DNA of 64,000 bases from Bombyx mori (lineage: Eukaryota; Arthropoda; Insecta; Lepidoptera; Bombycidae), in contig NC_085121.1 in the NCBI RefSeq assembly GCF_030269925.1, positions 761,501 to 825,500 of the forward strand. The letters are read 5' to 3'. Positions 31,269 through 43,150 of this stretch are shown in pieces. The notes beneath the pieces were generated by a model. That model was not told the origin of the DNA. It did no database searches and saw only the letters and a program-made list of their open reading frames with translations. Each line of letters opens with the position of its first letter. Position 1 is the stretch's first letter. Position numbers and translations under genes: made by a program.

Positions 31269-31651
31269 CTATATATTAATACGTGAAGCAAAAACTTTGT
31301 ACTCCTTTTTACGAAAATTGTGCGGACGGAGGAGTATGAAATTTCGCACACTTATAGAGTATATAGAGAAGGAGTGCAGAATACTAAATTCTTTTTTTTA
31401 ATTATACATAAAAATTACATTAAATCAATAAAAAAACAAACACTACCATGCCTTTGACACACACACGCATATATACTCTTTTGTTTATTGTTAAAGTCTT
31501 TGGTCAAATTCAGAATAGATTAATATTGTTTGTCTTCAATATTATTTATCTGTAGTGTAGCCTTGGCGAAATTCTTTGACAGTAGACCCTTAATAAAACT
31601 TATAATTTAAATTAATTATAGTTGTATTTCGACTACCGGGTGACCACTAGT
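31269..31651 (+). mobile_element. Helitron-like repeat, copy 2 (uninterrupted)
   Basis: Begins TCTATATATTAATACGTGAA after a host A and ends GGGTGACCACTAG before a host T. TATAATTTAAATTAATTATA about 30 bases from the end can fold. No Rep/helicase coding. The 5' TC, 3' CTAG and A/T target are Helitron rules, but one pair of copies is thin evidence. Confidence 0.4.
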
Positions 31652-31794
31652 TCAATTAATTACACATGAACCGATCCGGTACATTTTCCTATCAGCGCGC
31701 TTAACCTTGCAATGAACATTCTTGTTTTCATGTAGGTTTAAATACGGGCGGAGTGATGTTTGTACGAGCATGTAACATGTCGTATATCGTTTGA

Positions 31795-32310
31795 TTCTTC
31801 TTCTTCTCCATCGCTTCCTCATTGCTGAGGATCGTGACTCCGTTTCAGCTTGTCGACTGCCAGCCTCTATCGGTTCCGGTCAGTTGCCTGGTGTAGTGCA
31901 GCGCTAAGTGGCGCTGGTTTGCTCGGAGATCTGGTCGGACCAACGTTTGGGGCTCCGGCCTTTAGGACCATCAGACGTTCCAAGGAGTCTACACCTCTGC
32001 GGACAACGTGGCCAAAGACAGGTGGTAGACAGGCGTTGAGCGTTCTCCATTTTAAGCTGTTGTAGGACCGAGATGTTCGTGCGGTGGGCTGTCCATGGAA
32101 TCCTTAATAGGCGGCGCCAACACCACATTTCAAAAGCATCAACTCTGTTTCGGTCAACTGCTTTGATGGTCCATGTTTCTGCTCCATAGAGAGCGATTGG
32201 AAAGACCAGTGAGTGCACAAGATGTATTTTCGTTGTAAGATCGTTCGATATTGAGATGGCAAATACTGCTTGCCCGTAGCGGGGTGCAGGTGACCTTGTG
32301 GGCATGCGAC
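31795..32310 (-). pseudogene. RTE-like LINE RT C-terminus and 3' end
   Basis: Minus-strand coding from about 32305: TTKIHLVHSLVFPIALYGAE, TWTIKAVDRNRVDAFEMW, CWRRLLRIPWTAHRTN, then a frame slip and a GRSPKRWSDQI block. ALYGAETW followed by R-x-x-AFE-x-WC-x-R-x-LRIPWT-x-x-RTN is the thumb-to-C-terminal signature of RTE-like elements. The sequence ends with CCTCAGCAATGAGGAAGCGA and a GAA-rich run at 31796-31812. About 130 residues remain; no endonuclease or catalytic YADD part. Confidence 0.8.
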
Positions 32311-32377
32311 CTTATTTCGGATACGAACAGCCTCGCGTTCTTAACAATGGTTTTGGTATTAATACAATACCATATAT

Positions 32378-33013
32378 CATTTTGGTGTAAATACAATTTA
32401 GTTTGGTCTAGTTGAATCTTGATTTGAGTCGCCGTGGTCTAAAGGATAAGAGGTCCGGTGCATTCGTATCTAGCAACGGTGTTCGACTCCCGCAGGCGGG
32501 TACCAATTTTTATAATGAAAAAAGTACTCAACAAATGTTCACGATTGACTTCCACGGTGAAGGAATAACATCGTGAAATAAAAATCAAACCCGCAAAATT
32601 TTTATTTGTGTAATTACTGTAGATCCTCTTGTGAGTCCGCACGGGTAGGTACCACCACCCTGCCTATTTCTGCCGTGAAGCAGTAAGCGTTTCGGTTTGA
32701 AGGGTAGGGCAGCCGTTGTAACTATACTTGAGACCTTAGAACTTATATCTCATGGTGGGTGGCGCATTTACGTTGTAGATGTCTATGGGCTCCAGTAACC
32801 ACTTAACGCCAGGTGCGCTGTGAGCTCGTTCACCCATCTAAGCAATAAAAAAACAAAAAAAAAAGTTATGAGGTTTTTCACGACCTTGTGCGCTTAATGA
32901 AAAAGTTGGAGAATTTTCGAAATCCAAACAAAACTTTGGTTAGCTTGTTCATTGACGAAGATTCTGGGCACTTTAAACGTCACATAACGACTTGTATTCG
33001 CGAAGCAAATTAA
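32378..33013 (+). pseudogene. Repeated coding relic, family E copy 2, split by Bm1
   Basis: The left part (32378-32427) repeats the non-coding leader at 4502-4547; the right part (32865-33013) repeats the coding end: FRNPNKTLVSLFIDEDSG and HFKRHITTCIREAN before TAA. A full-length Bm1 separates them. Compared with copy 1 the Glu/Lys tail is lost to an earlier stop. Confidence 0.55.
32428..32864 (+). mobile_element. Full-length Bm1-type SINE with tRNA head
   Basis: About 437 bp. The head (32428-32505) has an A-box-like TGGTCTAAAGGATAAG and a B-box-like GTGTTCGACTCCCGC at tRNA spacing. The body follows (AATTTTTATAATGAAA, TTCACGATTGACTTCC) and then the common tail to AAGCAATAAAA. This is the reference copy for interpreting all truncated copies in the window. 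It sits in family E in the same orientation. Confidence 0.85.
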
Positions 33014-33225
33014 AAAATTACAGTTCATTTGTTTATTTTTTTCACCTACTACTTATTTTAATGTGCTATAAAATTCAAATACAAATCTTTCCACGATACA
33101 CACAATTAAGGTACTTACTAATATTCGTGTTCACTAAAGCGGCCCTCATATCAATTTGTTTAAACTTAACCTACTGATCATGACACACATACTGCGATTA
33201 CGCGTGTTTGTGTGCGCGCCCGTGC

Positions 33226-33268
33226 TCTAGACACACACACGCACGCAACACGCACACGCATACTAGAT
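33226..33268. repeat. CA-rich low-complexity run
   Basis: ACACACACACGCACGCAACACG and neighbours; preceded by a GTGTTTGTGTGCGCGC stretch, so purine/pyrimidine alternation extends about 70 bp. Confidence 0.7.
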
Positions 33269-33371
33269 ATTATTTTAATTCAAATCCTTAGGTTAGGTTA
33301 AGCCGTGACGTATTTATTTTTGGAGAATTTCCATTAAGAACATTATATTAATATATATATTTTTTTATATT

Positions 33372-33625
33372 TAATAACAATCACGCCACGTTAACTGGTC
33401 CCGTGCTAAGTTCGTAAAGAACTTGTGTTACAGGTACCAGATAACGGAAATAAATGTAAGATTTTTATTATACACGTACATATATTTAATATACATCCAT
33501 AACCCTGGAAAAGACATTTATATTTATCATACAAATATCTTCCCTTGGCGGGATTCGAACCCGCGACCCCCTTGTGTAGTGACCATGTCATTTACCACTA
33601 CACCAGACAGCCGGTTAACCAGTTC
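33372..33625 (-). mobile_element. tRNA-headed SINE, second family
   Basis: Minus-strand head at 33615-33545: GTCTGGTGTAGTGG (A-box), then GGTCGCGGGTTCGAATCCCG (B-box with a perfect T-arm stem), CCAAGGG. The body has AAATATAAATGTC, GGGTTATGGATG, GTTATCTGGTACCTGTAACA, CGTAAAGAAC in reverse sense and ends in a short A/T-rich tail near 33372. The acceptor arms do not pair, so this is not a tRNA gene. Confidence 0.75.
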
Positions 33626-36530
33626 CAGTACGATTGAAACACATTACTACCACGGCTCTTTTCTACAACCTCCTAGGTTGTTAGATAGCAGCCGATACAA
33701 GTCTCCGTTTCTTAAAATGCTTGGAAATCATTTATCTGCCAAAGTATGTCAGAATGCAAACGTTAATGATGTTTATAATATCAAAGTGCAAGCAAGTTTG
33801 ACTGTTAGTATTTTATTGGCAATATTGGAATATAATTATTATTATTAAATTCTTTATTTCAGATAACAACAATCCATATAAATGTTAGTAACAGTTATTT
33901 TAATAAACGGCTTCATGAGCACTGATTTTGATTTCGACTAAAGGCACCGGTCGTGTTGGTATAAACGAACCTTCAACTTAATACATTATGGGTCATAAAT
34001 ATAGGCCATTTTAAACAGACACCCGACCTTGTATATCTGTATTCAAAGAATGAATGACAAACAAATCTAATAATGAACATGACAATAAATTTTATATTAG
34101 TTCATTGTAAGTGTCATAATATAAATTACTATAAAAAATCAATAAAGGATTGTTAAAAAATTGTTGAATTTTTCATAACGCAAAGGGAACCAAGCTGGAC
34201 AGACAAAAAAATCATTAAAATTTGACAGATGTCAAAATAAAAACTAACAACTACTACTAAAATTAGTTAAATACTACAACCATTATGTAATTCAGTTTAA
34301 GACAAAGGCGATTATTATAATATTATAGGAGCAGATTTTAGAGGTGTTAGTTTATACTATGTATAACTTTCCCTATAATAATATCCCATAAACAGTTCAG
34401 TTATTTTAAAACGTATTATTGTATTATATATTCTGAGTATGTCTGAGTTCTTAATAATAATGAAAACTATATTTAATTTTTTTTATGCGGCTAAATAAAA
34501 ATAATAGTTTCGAATCGATTCGGCGAAGGCGGAAAGAACGCCTGCTAGAACAAGCAAGGCCAACCTTCAAGGTCTATTCAGGCAAACAACGAAAACCGAC
34601 CTTATCTTCAAACAAATAAAGCTTATGATATTTACAAAACATGCAAGAAAAGAACGAGATTTGAATTCTTACTAAAACATGCTTTAATGGATTGACATAA
34701 AGATGGTTTACGTTTGCCAATAAAATGATTGCAAGACAATAAGTTAGGCGATTTTAATGCACAGTTTTCAGTAATAGCAGAGATCAAGGCTACAGACACG
34801 TGGAGTACGTTGGGCTGGCGCATATTTGTAACAGGTAGAGTACATTAAAAGTGCTATGCGGGCAATTGTGATCTTTATGAGCACACAAGTTAAGGACCAA
34901 GTTTTATTGCATGCGATTTGAACTTCAACTTAGATTAAATGTGCTTATTTTATTCGTCCAGTGTTGCTTATCTCGAAATATCACAATAATAACCAATGAA
35001 CTGGTTTAACGCATTACGTACCTACATTAATATTATGATTAATTATACAATCAAATCGTTAAAAACCTTGATATATCGATAAAGACGTATGTGTAACACG
35101 TAAGTGACTTAAACTTTAAAAACATGACATTTCTACTAAAATGGTAGTTTTTAATTTATAATGCAGGCTTACCGCGTCGTTTGCGTTTGAGCGCACTCAA
35201 AAATACTCGAAATATTATTAAGCGATGTAACCACTCCTGTAAGTGGGTCACGGATGACCCCCGTCTTGTTACGTTTGCAATTAACGAATGAGTAATATTA
35301 CATAGCAAACATTTGTTTTAAACGACCTCCGCTTGAGGAATTAGGTAATGACTAAATTTTAGTACAAGCGCCTACACAAGAGAGTCTACCTGGAAAATTA
35401 TCGAACGATTGCATTAATTATCCTTGATCACAACCATTACTTAATCTATGGTAATGCGCACCGAAAAAAAAATCCATTTAGGAAGTACATTATCAGAAAT
35501 ATCTCTAACAGCTGCGAAGCGGGTGAGTACTATCAATGTAGGCCAAGGCTATTAAAACACCATCCGATCCTGACCTCCGATACAGACAGAATGTGTTCGA
35601 TTCGCGACCGGAGAGTACATGACGAGGGGGTCCCGCTAAACTGGTTAGACGCTACGACACCCGAATTTTGACGAAAGTAGTCGAACGACACCCGAAGTCT
35701 GAATTCGGCTGCACTGTTTTTGTTTGTAGACGATGTTTTGCGTTGCGCGTGACGTCACCGGCTAGTACGCTCGCAATCGCATTGCTTTTGGCGGGTTTTA
35801 ACAATACTCCCAACTCTATTACATACGACAACCTTGAGTTTTTTTTTTATAAAAACAGTACTAATATAGTATTAATGGTATAATTAAGCCCCTTAAACAA
35901 ATAAAATTCGCGTAATTTAATGGTAAACAGCAAATACGCAGCATTGTAATTTACGCGGGTAAAAGAAGGAAGTAAAAATCTAATAGATTCTATAAATTTT
36001 TTTCTACGAAACAAATACCTAATCTAACAATTTAAATTTACAATCTAGATAACGTTTTAGCTAAAATCATCACACGAAGTAAATAATACTTCGTAATTAC
36101 ACGTAATTCTGTTTATCACCAAAATAATCTATTATCTCTAAGAAATATATCCAAACTGGATTGCCTTATCGAATTTGCAAATTATAGACAAGTAAAAAAA
36201 AAACGATATGAGATAACAATGTAACGAATAAAAAAGTTTTTGTGACTCAGTTAAAATTACAATAAAGCAATTGCCGTTCTACTAAACTATTGCAATAATA
36301 TAGTTTCGAAAATCGGCTTGATACATCGACCTCATGCCTCAAGAAAAGCAGCTCAGGTGAGACCTGAATATGGGCTCTCTTCAAAAATCTCCATCCTATT
36401 GAAATGTCTCATAAACCAGGCAGGTACAAACATAATGCCGAAAATTAACAAAAAGTTTTTACTTAAATAAGCGAGTAAATCAATTCGTGGGTTAAAAAAA
36501 CAATGAGATCTTTGCTACAAACGAAACACA
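33626..36530. other. 2.9 kb, mostly unique; one CpG-rich patch
   Basis: Largely AT-rich with no repeats recognised. 35560-35790 is CpG-rich with TGTGTTCGATTCGCGACCGG (B-box-like) and a 71-codon frame (35668-35883) of no known family. A further exon-like segment (35173-35236) is listed separately. Confidence 0.4.
35173..35236 (-). CDS. Candidate 64-bp exon, unknown gene
   Basis: Minus strand: acceptor-like CCCACTTACAG, an open frame EWLHRLIIFRVFLSALKRKR, and a GCG-GTAAGC donor. Phase 0 at entry, one base over at exit. No homology recognised; the acceptor lacks a strong pyrimidine tract. Weak candidate. Confidence 0.15.
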
Positions 36531-36775
36531 GTCGGAGGAGCAGTAGCCAGCGTTCCCGACTGCAAGGTTCAGAGTCGGGGTTCGGTTCACGTACATCAGG
36601 CAAATATTCGTGTGACAAAAACACTTTTGTTTGCTCTTTGTCTGGCTGTTCAATATCTTTATACGTATTTAATTAAACGTATGTAAGTTTATATTATATT
36701 TATATCAGTTTGTTTCCCAGAGTACAAGGAATCGTAGTTTGGGGCCAGATGTCAGACCATGTGATAAATAAAAAT
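36531..36775 (+). mobile_element. Decayed tRNA-headed SINE
   Basis: GCGTTCCCGACTGCAAGGTT and CGGGGTTCGGTTCACG resemble a tRNA anticodon side and B-box; the body ends TAGTTTGGGGCCAGATGTC and GATAAATAAA, an ending I associate with a lepidopteran SINE family distinct from Bm1. Confidence 0.5.
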
Positions 36776-37915
36776 AAGTACAGCTTAAAATTTAAGGCGT
36801 TCTATGCATTATTTTAGAATAATAACTCCTTTTTCAACAGTACACATATCTTACATAATTTATAGTCGTCATAAAACCGTGGCAGTTAATAGTTACGCAA
36901 CAACTAACCCTTTGCTTGTAAACAATTGAAAACAAAAACAAACAAACAATGGCCGCCTTCGTTTACACTTTCTTTTGTTAAAAGAACAAGTTCATATTCT
37001 TTCGTCATTAAATTACTTTCTTTTGACCAAAGTCAACATTAAATTGAAGGCTGTTGCAAAAAAAACGGCTCTGTGTACCAAATATTTCTTTTTTTTTTTT
37101 CTAATTATGTAAAAGTGTAGGAAGTAGCGAAATCCCTTGATTTCCAACATGGCGTCCCCTTGGCGGATAGACGCGGCCTCGATTGAAATTGTCCCAATTA
37201 TCCGTCACATGTACCTACATATATCGAGCACGCCGACACCAATTTATGTCTATATTTTAAAACTAACAAGGTGCACAGACGTCATGCGTTATCACAAAGG
37301 TAACGACGGCTTTTAACTTAATAATCAAGAAGCGTGATTAAGGATTTTAACAATTGGATTTCGTATTTTATTAAGGGGCAGTTGTCGTCGGACTTTAAAA
37401 GGGGGGTACAGAGAGTTGAACTGTAAAGTTAATTCGTTGTGACTAATAAATACGTCTTAAAAATAATTTGTTTTTTGTTAGCATTGCGTATTGTATCGTT
37501 CTAAAAATACCGCCGCGTACAACAATCATTCTCAGTGTTCGATGTTTCAAAAAGGAAAATATATTTCACCGTTCCTTCTCCAACCATGACGCTCTTTGTA
37601 TAAACTCGAACAGCGCGACTTAGAACCTCTAATTGCGATTAAACAACTTTCTTTTCGTTTTTTTTTTTTTAAATCATTATCGGGCTAAGGAGTTTAGAGA
37701 TGTTCAAGGTAGATAAATATGTCGACCTTCTTTCTTAGTGAGTGCAAATACAGACAATAATGAGTTATCGAGTTCCCCTGATGGTAACATCCAAGAAAAA
37801 TAACCCGTTACATAATATTGTTTATAAAACAACACGTCTACTTCTTGCAGTTTTTTTGTTGTTGTTTAGAGCATCTGCATCTTTGTACTAGGATCATAGA
37901 TAATATAGTCAACGA
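36776..37915. other. No gene recognised
   Basis: Two YY1/Pho-like words (AACAATGGCCGCC near 36946, AACATGGCGTCC near 37148) sit in otherwise AT-rich sequence. No coding signal. Confidence 0.35.
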
Positions 37916-38025
37916 TTTTTTTTATTGTTTTTAGGTAGCCGACCTTATACCCACCTGATGGTGAGTAGTTACCGTCACTAATCAACTTCAGCAAGGCCAG
38001 GGGCAGATCCGGGCCGGTGCCGGTA
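37916..38025 (-). mobile_element. Family-B LINE 3' end, diverged
   Basis: T-run, AGGTAGCCGACCTTATACCC, ACCTGATGGTGAGTAGTTAC, CTTCAGCAAGGCCAGGGGCA, CCGGGCCGGTGCCG. Confidence 0.7.
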
Positions 38026-38693
38026 CTGATTAAATTATATATACTTTCCTGAACTGGGGAAACTGAACTGCATCAGTTAGGGACTTCTCGTGTGGTCATC
38101 CTTGACACACAATGGAACCGTGTGCAGATGGTCGAAAAATATATTAAATATAACATGACGTCCAAATGTGTTTTAATACAATTACATTGAACATTTATCT
38201 AAGTCTAATTTGTTCATTAGATTATTTAAAAAATAAATTAATAGAATATTACAAGCGTTACACAGTATGCACGGCTGAACAGATCGCGTGCGCCAAAAAA
38301 TCATTTATTTATCATACAACTCTGGTTTTAGGGATCCTTCGTTATAATAAATCGCGACAGCAATAATAAATTCATTCGATCTTCATTTGTTTTCAATGTT
38401 ACTCCAAGTCGCCCAATGCATACACAACCTGATGGCATCATAAGTTCTTCTTGAACTAAAATCACATTTCCGGACGAGACACAAAAGTCAGCGTGAACTT
38501 TTAAAATTACTTAATCCTCTTCAATTGGAACTTCCGACTGGCCGCAATTATGTAAATAAAATATATAAAATTTTAATTATTTCGATCGTTATCATTCGTG
38601 AATTCAATGAACCCGTGTCTCAATATGGGCAACAGAATTCTCTATTATCATGGACCATAGATGTTTCATGGATACTTTCGTTTTACTAGTGGT

Positions 38694-38922
38694 AGGACCT
38701 CTTGTTTGTCCGCACGGGTAGGTACTACCACCCTGCCTATTTCTTCCGTGAAGCAGTAATGCGTTTCGGTTTGAAGGGTGGGGCAGCCGTTGTAACTATA
38801 CTGAATCCTTAGAACTTATATCTCAAAATGGGTGGCGCATTTACTTCGTAGATTACTGCAGTAACTACTTAACACCAGGTGGGCTGTGAGCTCGTCCATC
38901 TACCTAAGCAATAAATAAAAAA
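38694..38922 (+). mobile_element. Bm1-type SINE, 5'-truncated
   Basis: Starts ACTAGTGGTAGGACC, ends CTACCTAAGCAATAAATAAA; the TAGATGTCTATGGGCTCC block is partly deleted. Confidence 0.8.
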
Positions 38923-40219
38923 GGTACCACAAGAGATCCACCAGTAACAAGGAGAACCTCGTTTCCGAACTCAACATAATTTTCGCCATTGTTGTACCGA
39001 TTTGCTACTTACAATTATGTACATCTACTACTAAATAAACAAGCAGTCAATTATATAAACGAATCCAATATGGCGCGTGCATTGTGGAGTTCCAATGAGC
39101 AGTTATCAATCTATCTGTGGATATAATAACAAAATATAAACATAAGAATCACGCAATTACACACGTACCTAACTATCGTAGGCAACAGATAACATATGCT
39201 CTTTCTATTCACATACAAACGTTATCAATTCACATAACAAGATACTATAATTTGCGTATCAATAAATAATTACTGTATTACTACTATGAAAGTATTCGAT
39301 TAGTTTGTACGTTTTATTACGTTCAGTGTTATGATGCTCTAGAATCTTCAAGAGATTAGAGTGTAGAGATAGACGAATCAACCGAATTATACTGCCCTAT
39401 TTATCACGAGCAGAATGTTGTACATTATAAATTTGATTCTTCAATATTTTCTTATAATAACGCTTTTCCGTCAACAATATTTAGTCTTTTCTCTGAGCGT
39501 TAATTGTGCCCGGAACTGTCACATACATTGTGAACATACAAAATGCAACTTTAAAACGATGTACACTGAATTATTCAGGCGTATATTAATTAGACTAACA
39601 AGATTGAAATTGTGCAAGATAAAAAGAGACAGACGTAGAAATATTGTTTCGTCTCCACGTTAAGTTATATTCTTACTCTGTAGATCTTTGTGAACACTAG
39701 CACTTAGTCAGTACTTTTCAGCCTAGAGTATATAACCCAAACGGTTATAACGAGGATTCTCATCTAATTTGTGGTCCGAATAAAACGTATTGTAAGTCGA
39801 TTCCAATTGTTTCTTGAAACCTTTTCTTTTTTTCTAAATTTTAAAGTAACGTTGTCGTGTTTAAAAAATATTTCTTTTTTTTAATTAAATTTCGAAACCC
39901 CACTTAACAGTTCGAAGTCATCAATTTTTTTTAAATCTGACGTGCTAAATTTAATATCTCGATTTTAAAGAAAATTTTCGTTTATTGATTTATTCTATCT
40001 GCGCATATGTATAGTATAGTATTAAATACAGTGTCGACTAATTTGTTGGTATTCCTTCCAAAAACGCAAGGGGTCTGATGTCTTTAAGCCACTGTTCTGC
40101 ATTTTCTCGTTATAACTAACAACTTACTTACAAGATATCGATAAGTAGGTATTACCATTGGCGGAAAAATTAAAAGTTCTACATTCACAAACTAGTTATT
40201 AATTATGTAAGGAACATCC
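38923..40219. other. No gene recognised
   Basis: AT-rich. An 82-codon cysteine-containing frame (39415-39663) has no match I know. Confidence 0.35.
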
Positions 40220-40460
40220 AACCCAATTCCATGTTCGCGCCCGCCAATTTTATTTTTATCATCTGCCAGCGTTTTTTTTTCGCGCGAGTGCGTCCGCGCA
40301 TCGCGTTATCTGTGTCAAGGAGAAACCCGCGAAAAATTCGCCAACCTCCAGTCTCGCGATTAGAATTAGGAACGTCCGAAAAAAAAAATATGTACATTTA
40401 TTACGTGGTAACGCGCGCCAGCGAAAGTTTACGATTGAAGAATTTTTCGTGTTAAGGTCG
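40220..40460. promoter_or_regulatory. CpG-rich island, candidate promoter
   Basis: Repeat-free and CpG-rich relative to its surroundings. TTCGCGCCCGCCAA near 40233 fits an E2F-type site; TTTCGCGCGAGTGCGTCCGC lies near 40277. Open frames on both strands are probably by-products of high GC. No TATA or clear exon follows. Confidence 0.3.
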
Positions 40461-40941
40461 GGGTTTCGTTTGAAATAGAAATGTCAACCAAATTTAAACA
40501 AACACATCTCTTCGATGACGCTAATGATGAAAAGATAACAGGGAGAGTTACATTGAACTTTTGATTACATTGTGAAGTTGTCATTCGGACAAACAGCGCG
40601 CCTTTTCTTTTCAGCAGCAAAAATTATCATTCTTTGACTGTTATAATAATACCCTTTACGAAACATTAACGAATGTATACAATAACTCTGAACAGAATTA
40701 TAAAACACAGCTTTGTTTCGTTTTCACGAGTAGGTATACGTAATTGAAAAGAACTATTAGGGTTTCCGTGAAGAACCTAAAGTTTGATATTTCGGAAATG
40801 TAATTAGATTTAAAACCGTCAAAATTGTTTTGAATTACAATATTCTTCTGTTTTATAGCGCAACATAAGGTGACCAATGTTCTAACTCCATTTATATTTT
40901 TTGGCCACGAGAACCTAATTTTGACTATTACGGAGGTTTAA

Positions 40942-41175
40942 CCCTACTGAGTTACGTCGATTTCTGTTACTAAGGCGCCTGAATTGCCTAAAATACCATA
41001 TATTTTTTTAGCGTTTTATTCTTTTAGGTTTCTTAGCAATAGATTCATTCTGAGTATCTTCGGATTCGTATTTCCCTGGTCGTACTAGATATTCCGGGGC
41101 ATTACGATCAGAAATCGAGATAATTACTTCAGTGCGCCGCGTAGGGCACCGGTGACTTCCATGACAGTCAAAGGG
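40942..41175. mobile_element. piggyBac-like short element with TTAA target
   Basis: Flanked by TTAA at 40938-40941 and 41176-41179. Ends are CCCTACTGAGTTACGTC (left) and, complemented, CCCTTTGACTGTCATGG (right): both begin CCCT with partial similarity further in. TTAA duplication with CCC-type ends is the piggyBac pattern. Contains a minus-strand frame (41008-41172). Confidence 0.5.
41008..41172 (-). pseudogene. Open frame in the TTAA element
   Basis: The minus-strand frame runs from the right terminus to TAA at 41008 without a stop: CHGSHRCPTRRTEVIIS, then APEYLVRPGKYESEDTQ and AKKPKRIKR. The charged, basic-ended composition looks protein-like, but it begins inside the terminal repeat and has no convincing Met. 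Probably a remnant of a transposon protein joined to the end by internal deletion. Family not identified. Confidence 0.35.
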
Positions 41176-41179
41176 TTAA

Positions 41180-41670
41180 CTATTCCGCAGTTCAATAGAG
41201 TCACAATCCAGATAATATTCCGCATGTGATTAGAAAGTGAAATTACATCTAGACGTGACTTTATTAGCTACTAATTAAATTAATATGAAATTGTAACAAA
41301 AATATATTCATGCTGTTAAAAATGGCACATACTTCCCTTATCTTATAATTGTTCTATTATTTTAATCATAAACATAACCTTATTTACTAATATATTTATT
41401 CATTTTATTTTTGCCATGGCAACATCCTTACGTCAATAATTTACTTATCAAAAAGATTTGCAAAAATTAAACAGAAAACACAAAATTTGTATACAACATG
41501 TCCACTGTTATTCTTATGCAAAAGTACATACCACACTTCCAGGCATAAAACTTACCTTACACTTTAATAGTTATACTTTTTATTTTATTTGAACGATATA
41601 ATGATTAAGTATCAATGTGAGATCTTTTTTTTTGTTGTCTATTATATTCTAATGGTCCTTAGATTTCTAA
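41180..41670. other. Nothing recognised
   Basis: AT-rich, no repeats or frames of note. Confidence 0.4.
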
Positions 41671-41762
41671 GTGGTAGGCAGCGGATCAACTTTCCATGAG
41701 TATTGGTGGCCTTCACATCATAGGTGCCGTATGTTCATGTGCATTTTTAAAGTAATAAAAAC
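41671..41762 (+). mobile_element. Old family-B LINE 3' end
   Basis: GTGGTAGGCAGCGGATC, CATCATAGGTGCCGTATGTT, CATGTGC, AGTAATAAAAAC: order preserved, heavily mutated. Confidence 0.5.
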
Positions 41763-42785
41763 TTTTAAGCGACGTCTAAAATTGATTGTAAGCTCTTCAA
41801 ATACGAACGCTGGTTATATTGGATTACATTTCACAGAAAGTTATCAAAACTAATATATTATTAGTGCATATAACTTTTACCGAATCATATGAAATTATAA
41901 TTGGTAAAGCAGAAAAGAAAATCTCGTGCGATCTCATTTTCATCTATGAAAAATGAAAGAGACGAATCTAACTTTCTTAATAGATGCCAACACATTTAAA
42001 TATGTTTAGGTGCATTAAATTCATTCCGACACCGGTTATAAAACATAAAATCCATTAATTAAACACTAATGCAAATATATGCAAAACGAACGTATTCATA
42101 AATCGATTCCGAAATCGAAGGAGCAATGACATTATGTGACGTAACGAAAATATTCAAAATGGCGTAGTTTACGCTAACATAAGTCGCTGGCCATCAATAT
42201 AATTTCTGGAGAATATTCACTGCTGCTTATATAACTACATGGAACGGGCATCCAGCATTTACACTTCATTCCCCGTTTACAAATTATTTAATAAGGCTGG
42301 AGTCGCAGCAAACAAAAATTTCGATGCAATATCAGCCTAAGTTTTAAGCATTCTAAACCAAATTTATCGCGGCGTAAATAACAGTATTTAATATCAGACT
42401 TGTTAGCCGGATGATAGATCTACATCACTATTATCTCAGCTTAATTCAAAATTACCGACGACTTCTAACAGCGAAGAATAGTTACGATTGTAAAGAAAAA
42501 AAAATCAAAGACGAGTCGAGACGTGTGCTTTAACTTTCACTTTCGAACGACAACCGCCGCGTCGGTCGCGTGCTGCAACGCGGAAGCAACTGCTATTCCA
42601 ATAATTATAGTTGATTTATAGATATTAACAGATTAATCTCGTTACGTTGAATGCTGCTCCAATTATACAGCTAGTGAACGTGTTTATGGTGATTTCGAAG
42701 GACGCTGCAGAGATGGCGAAGCGTTTTCGAAGCGGCCTAAGCGGTGAGACGCCCGCCGTGCTCGCATTAAATGCCCGACAGCGCG
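41763..42785. other. No gene recognised; CpG-rich 42540-42600
   Basis: ACAACCGCCGCGTCGGTCGC and neighbours form a short CpG-rich patch. 42710-42785 is also GC-rich and leads into the MITE. No coding signal. Confidence 0.35.
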
Positions 42786-42943
42786 CTGTGTGCATAGTGA
42801 GAGTTTTTTAACGTTCTCGATAGCGTAAACGTAAACTGCAAATTGGCATGGAGTTGGAACGTTTGCCGCTAGGTGTGCTGTCCATACAAATTTGAGTTAA
42901 CTTTTACGCTATCGAGAGCTTTAAAAATTCGGCACAAGCACAG
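42786..42943. mobile_element. Palindromic MITE, copy 3
   Basis: 158 bp: CTGTGTGCATAGTG at the left, AACGTTCTCGATAGCG in the left arm, loop GCCGCTAGGTGTGCTG, and a right arm with CGCTATCGAGAGCTTT ending AAGCACAG. Slightly shorter and more diverged than copy 1. Confidence 0.75.
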
Positions 42944-43059
42944 TGAAGTCTAAATTATTCACTCACGCGTTCGCGAACTATGTCCGCGATGAACATCCAG
43001 ATGAAGTCAGACACGTAATATCCATTATAAACATTCTTAGTGGCCTAACAGTTTAATGG

Positions 43060-43150
43060 ACATTTGACTTTAAGTTTATGTCTCGAAGTGGGCTTACAGC
43101 ACTCACAGAATAACGCCTATGTCTTCCAGTGATCGGTGTGCTGGGAGCTT
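43060..43150 (+). mobile_element. Very old Bm1-type fragment
   Basis: TTATGTCTCGAAGTGGGCTT, CCTATGTCTTCCAGTGATCG and GTGTGCTGGGAGCTTA track the Bm1 tail in order with low identity. Confidence 0.4.

Noticed and set aside
33113..33160. Minus-strand ATG exon ending at GTAAGTACC
   Set aside because: Ten codons only, no upstream promoter-like sequence; GTAAGT occurs by chance many times in 64 kb of AT-rich DNA.
33545..33615. tRNA gene on the minus strand
   Set aside because: A- and B-boxes and the T-arm are good, but the acceptor arms do not pair and a SINE body continues downstream.
41028..41100. Plus-strand exon after TTATTCTTTTAG
   Set aside because: The better frame is on the minus strand inside a TTAA-flanked element; the acceptor-like site is the complement of its coding sequence.
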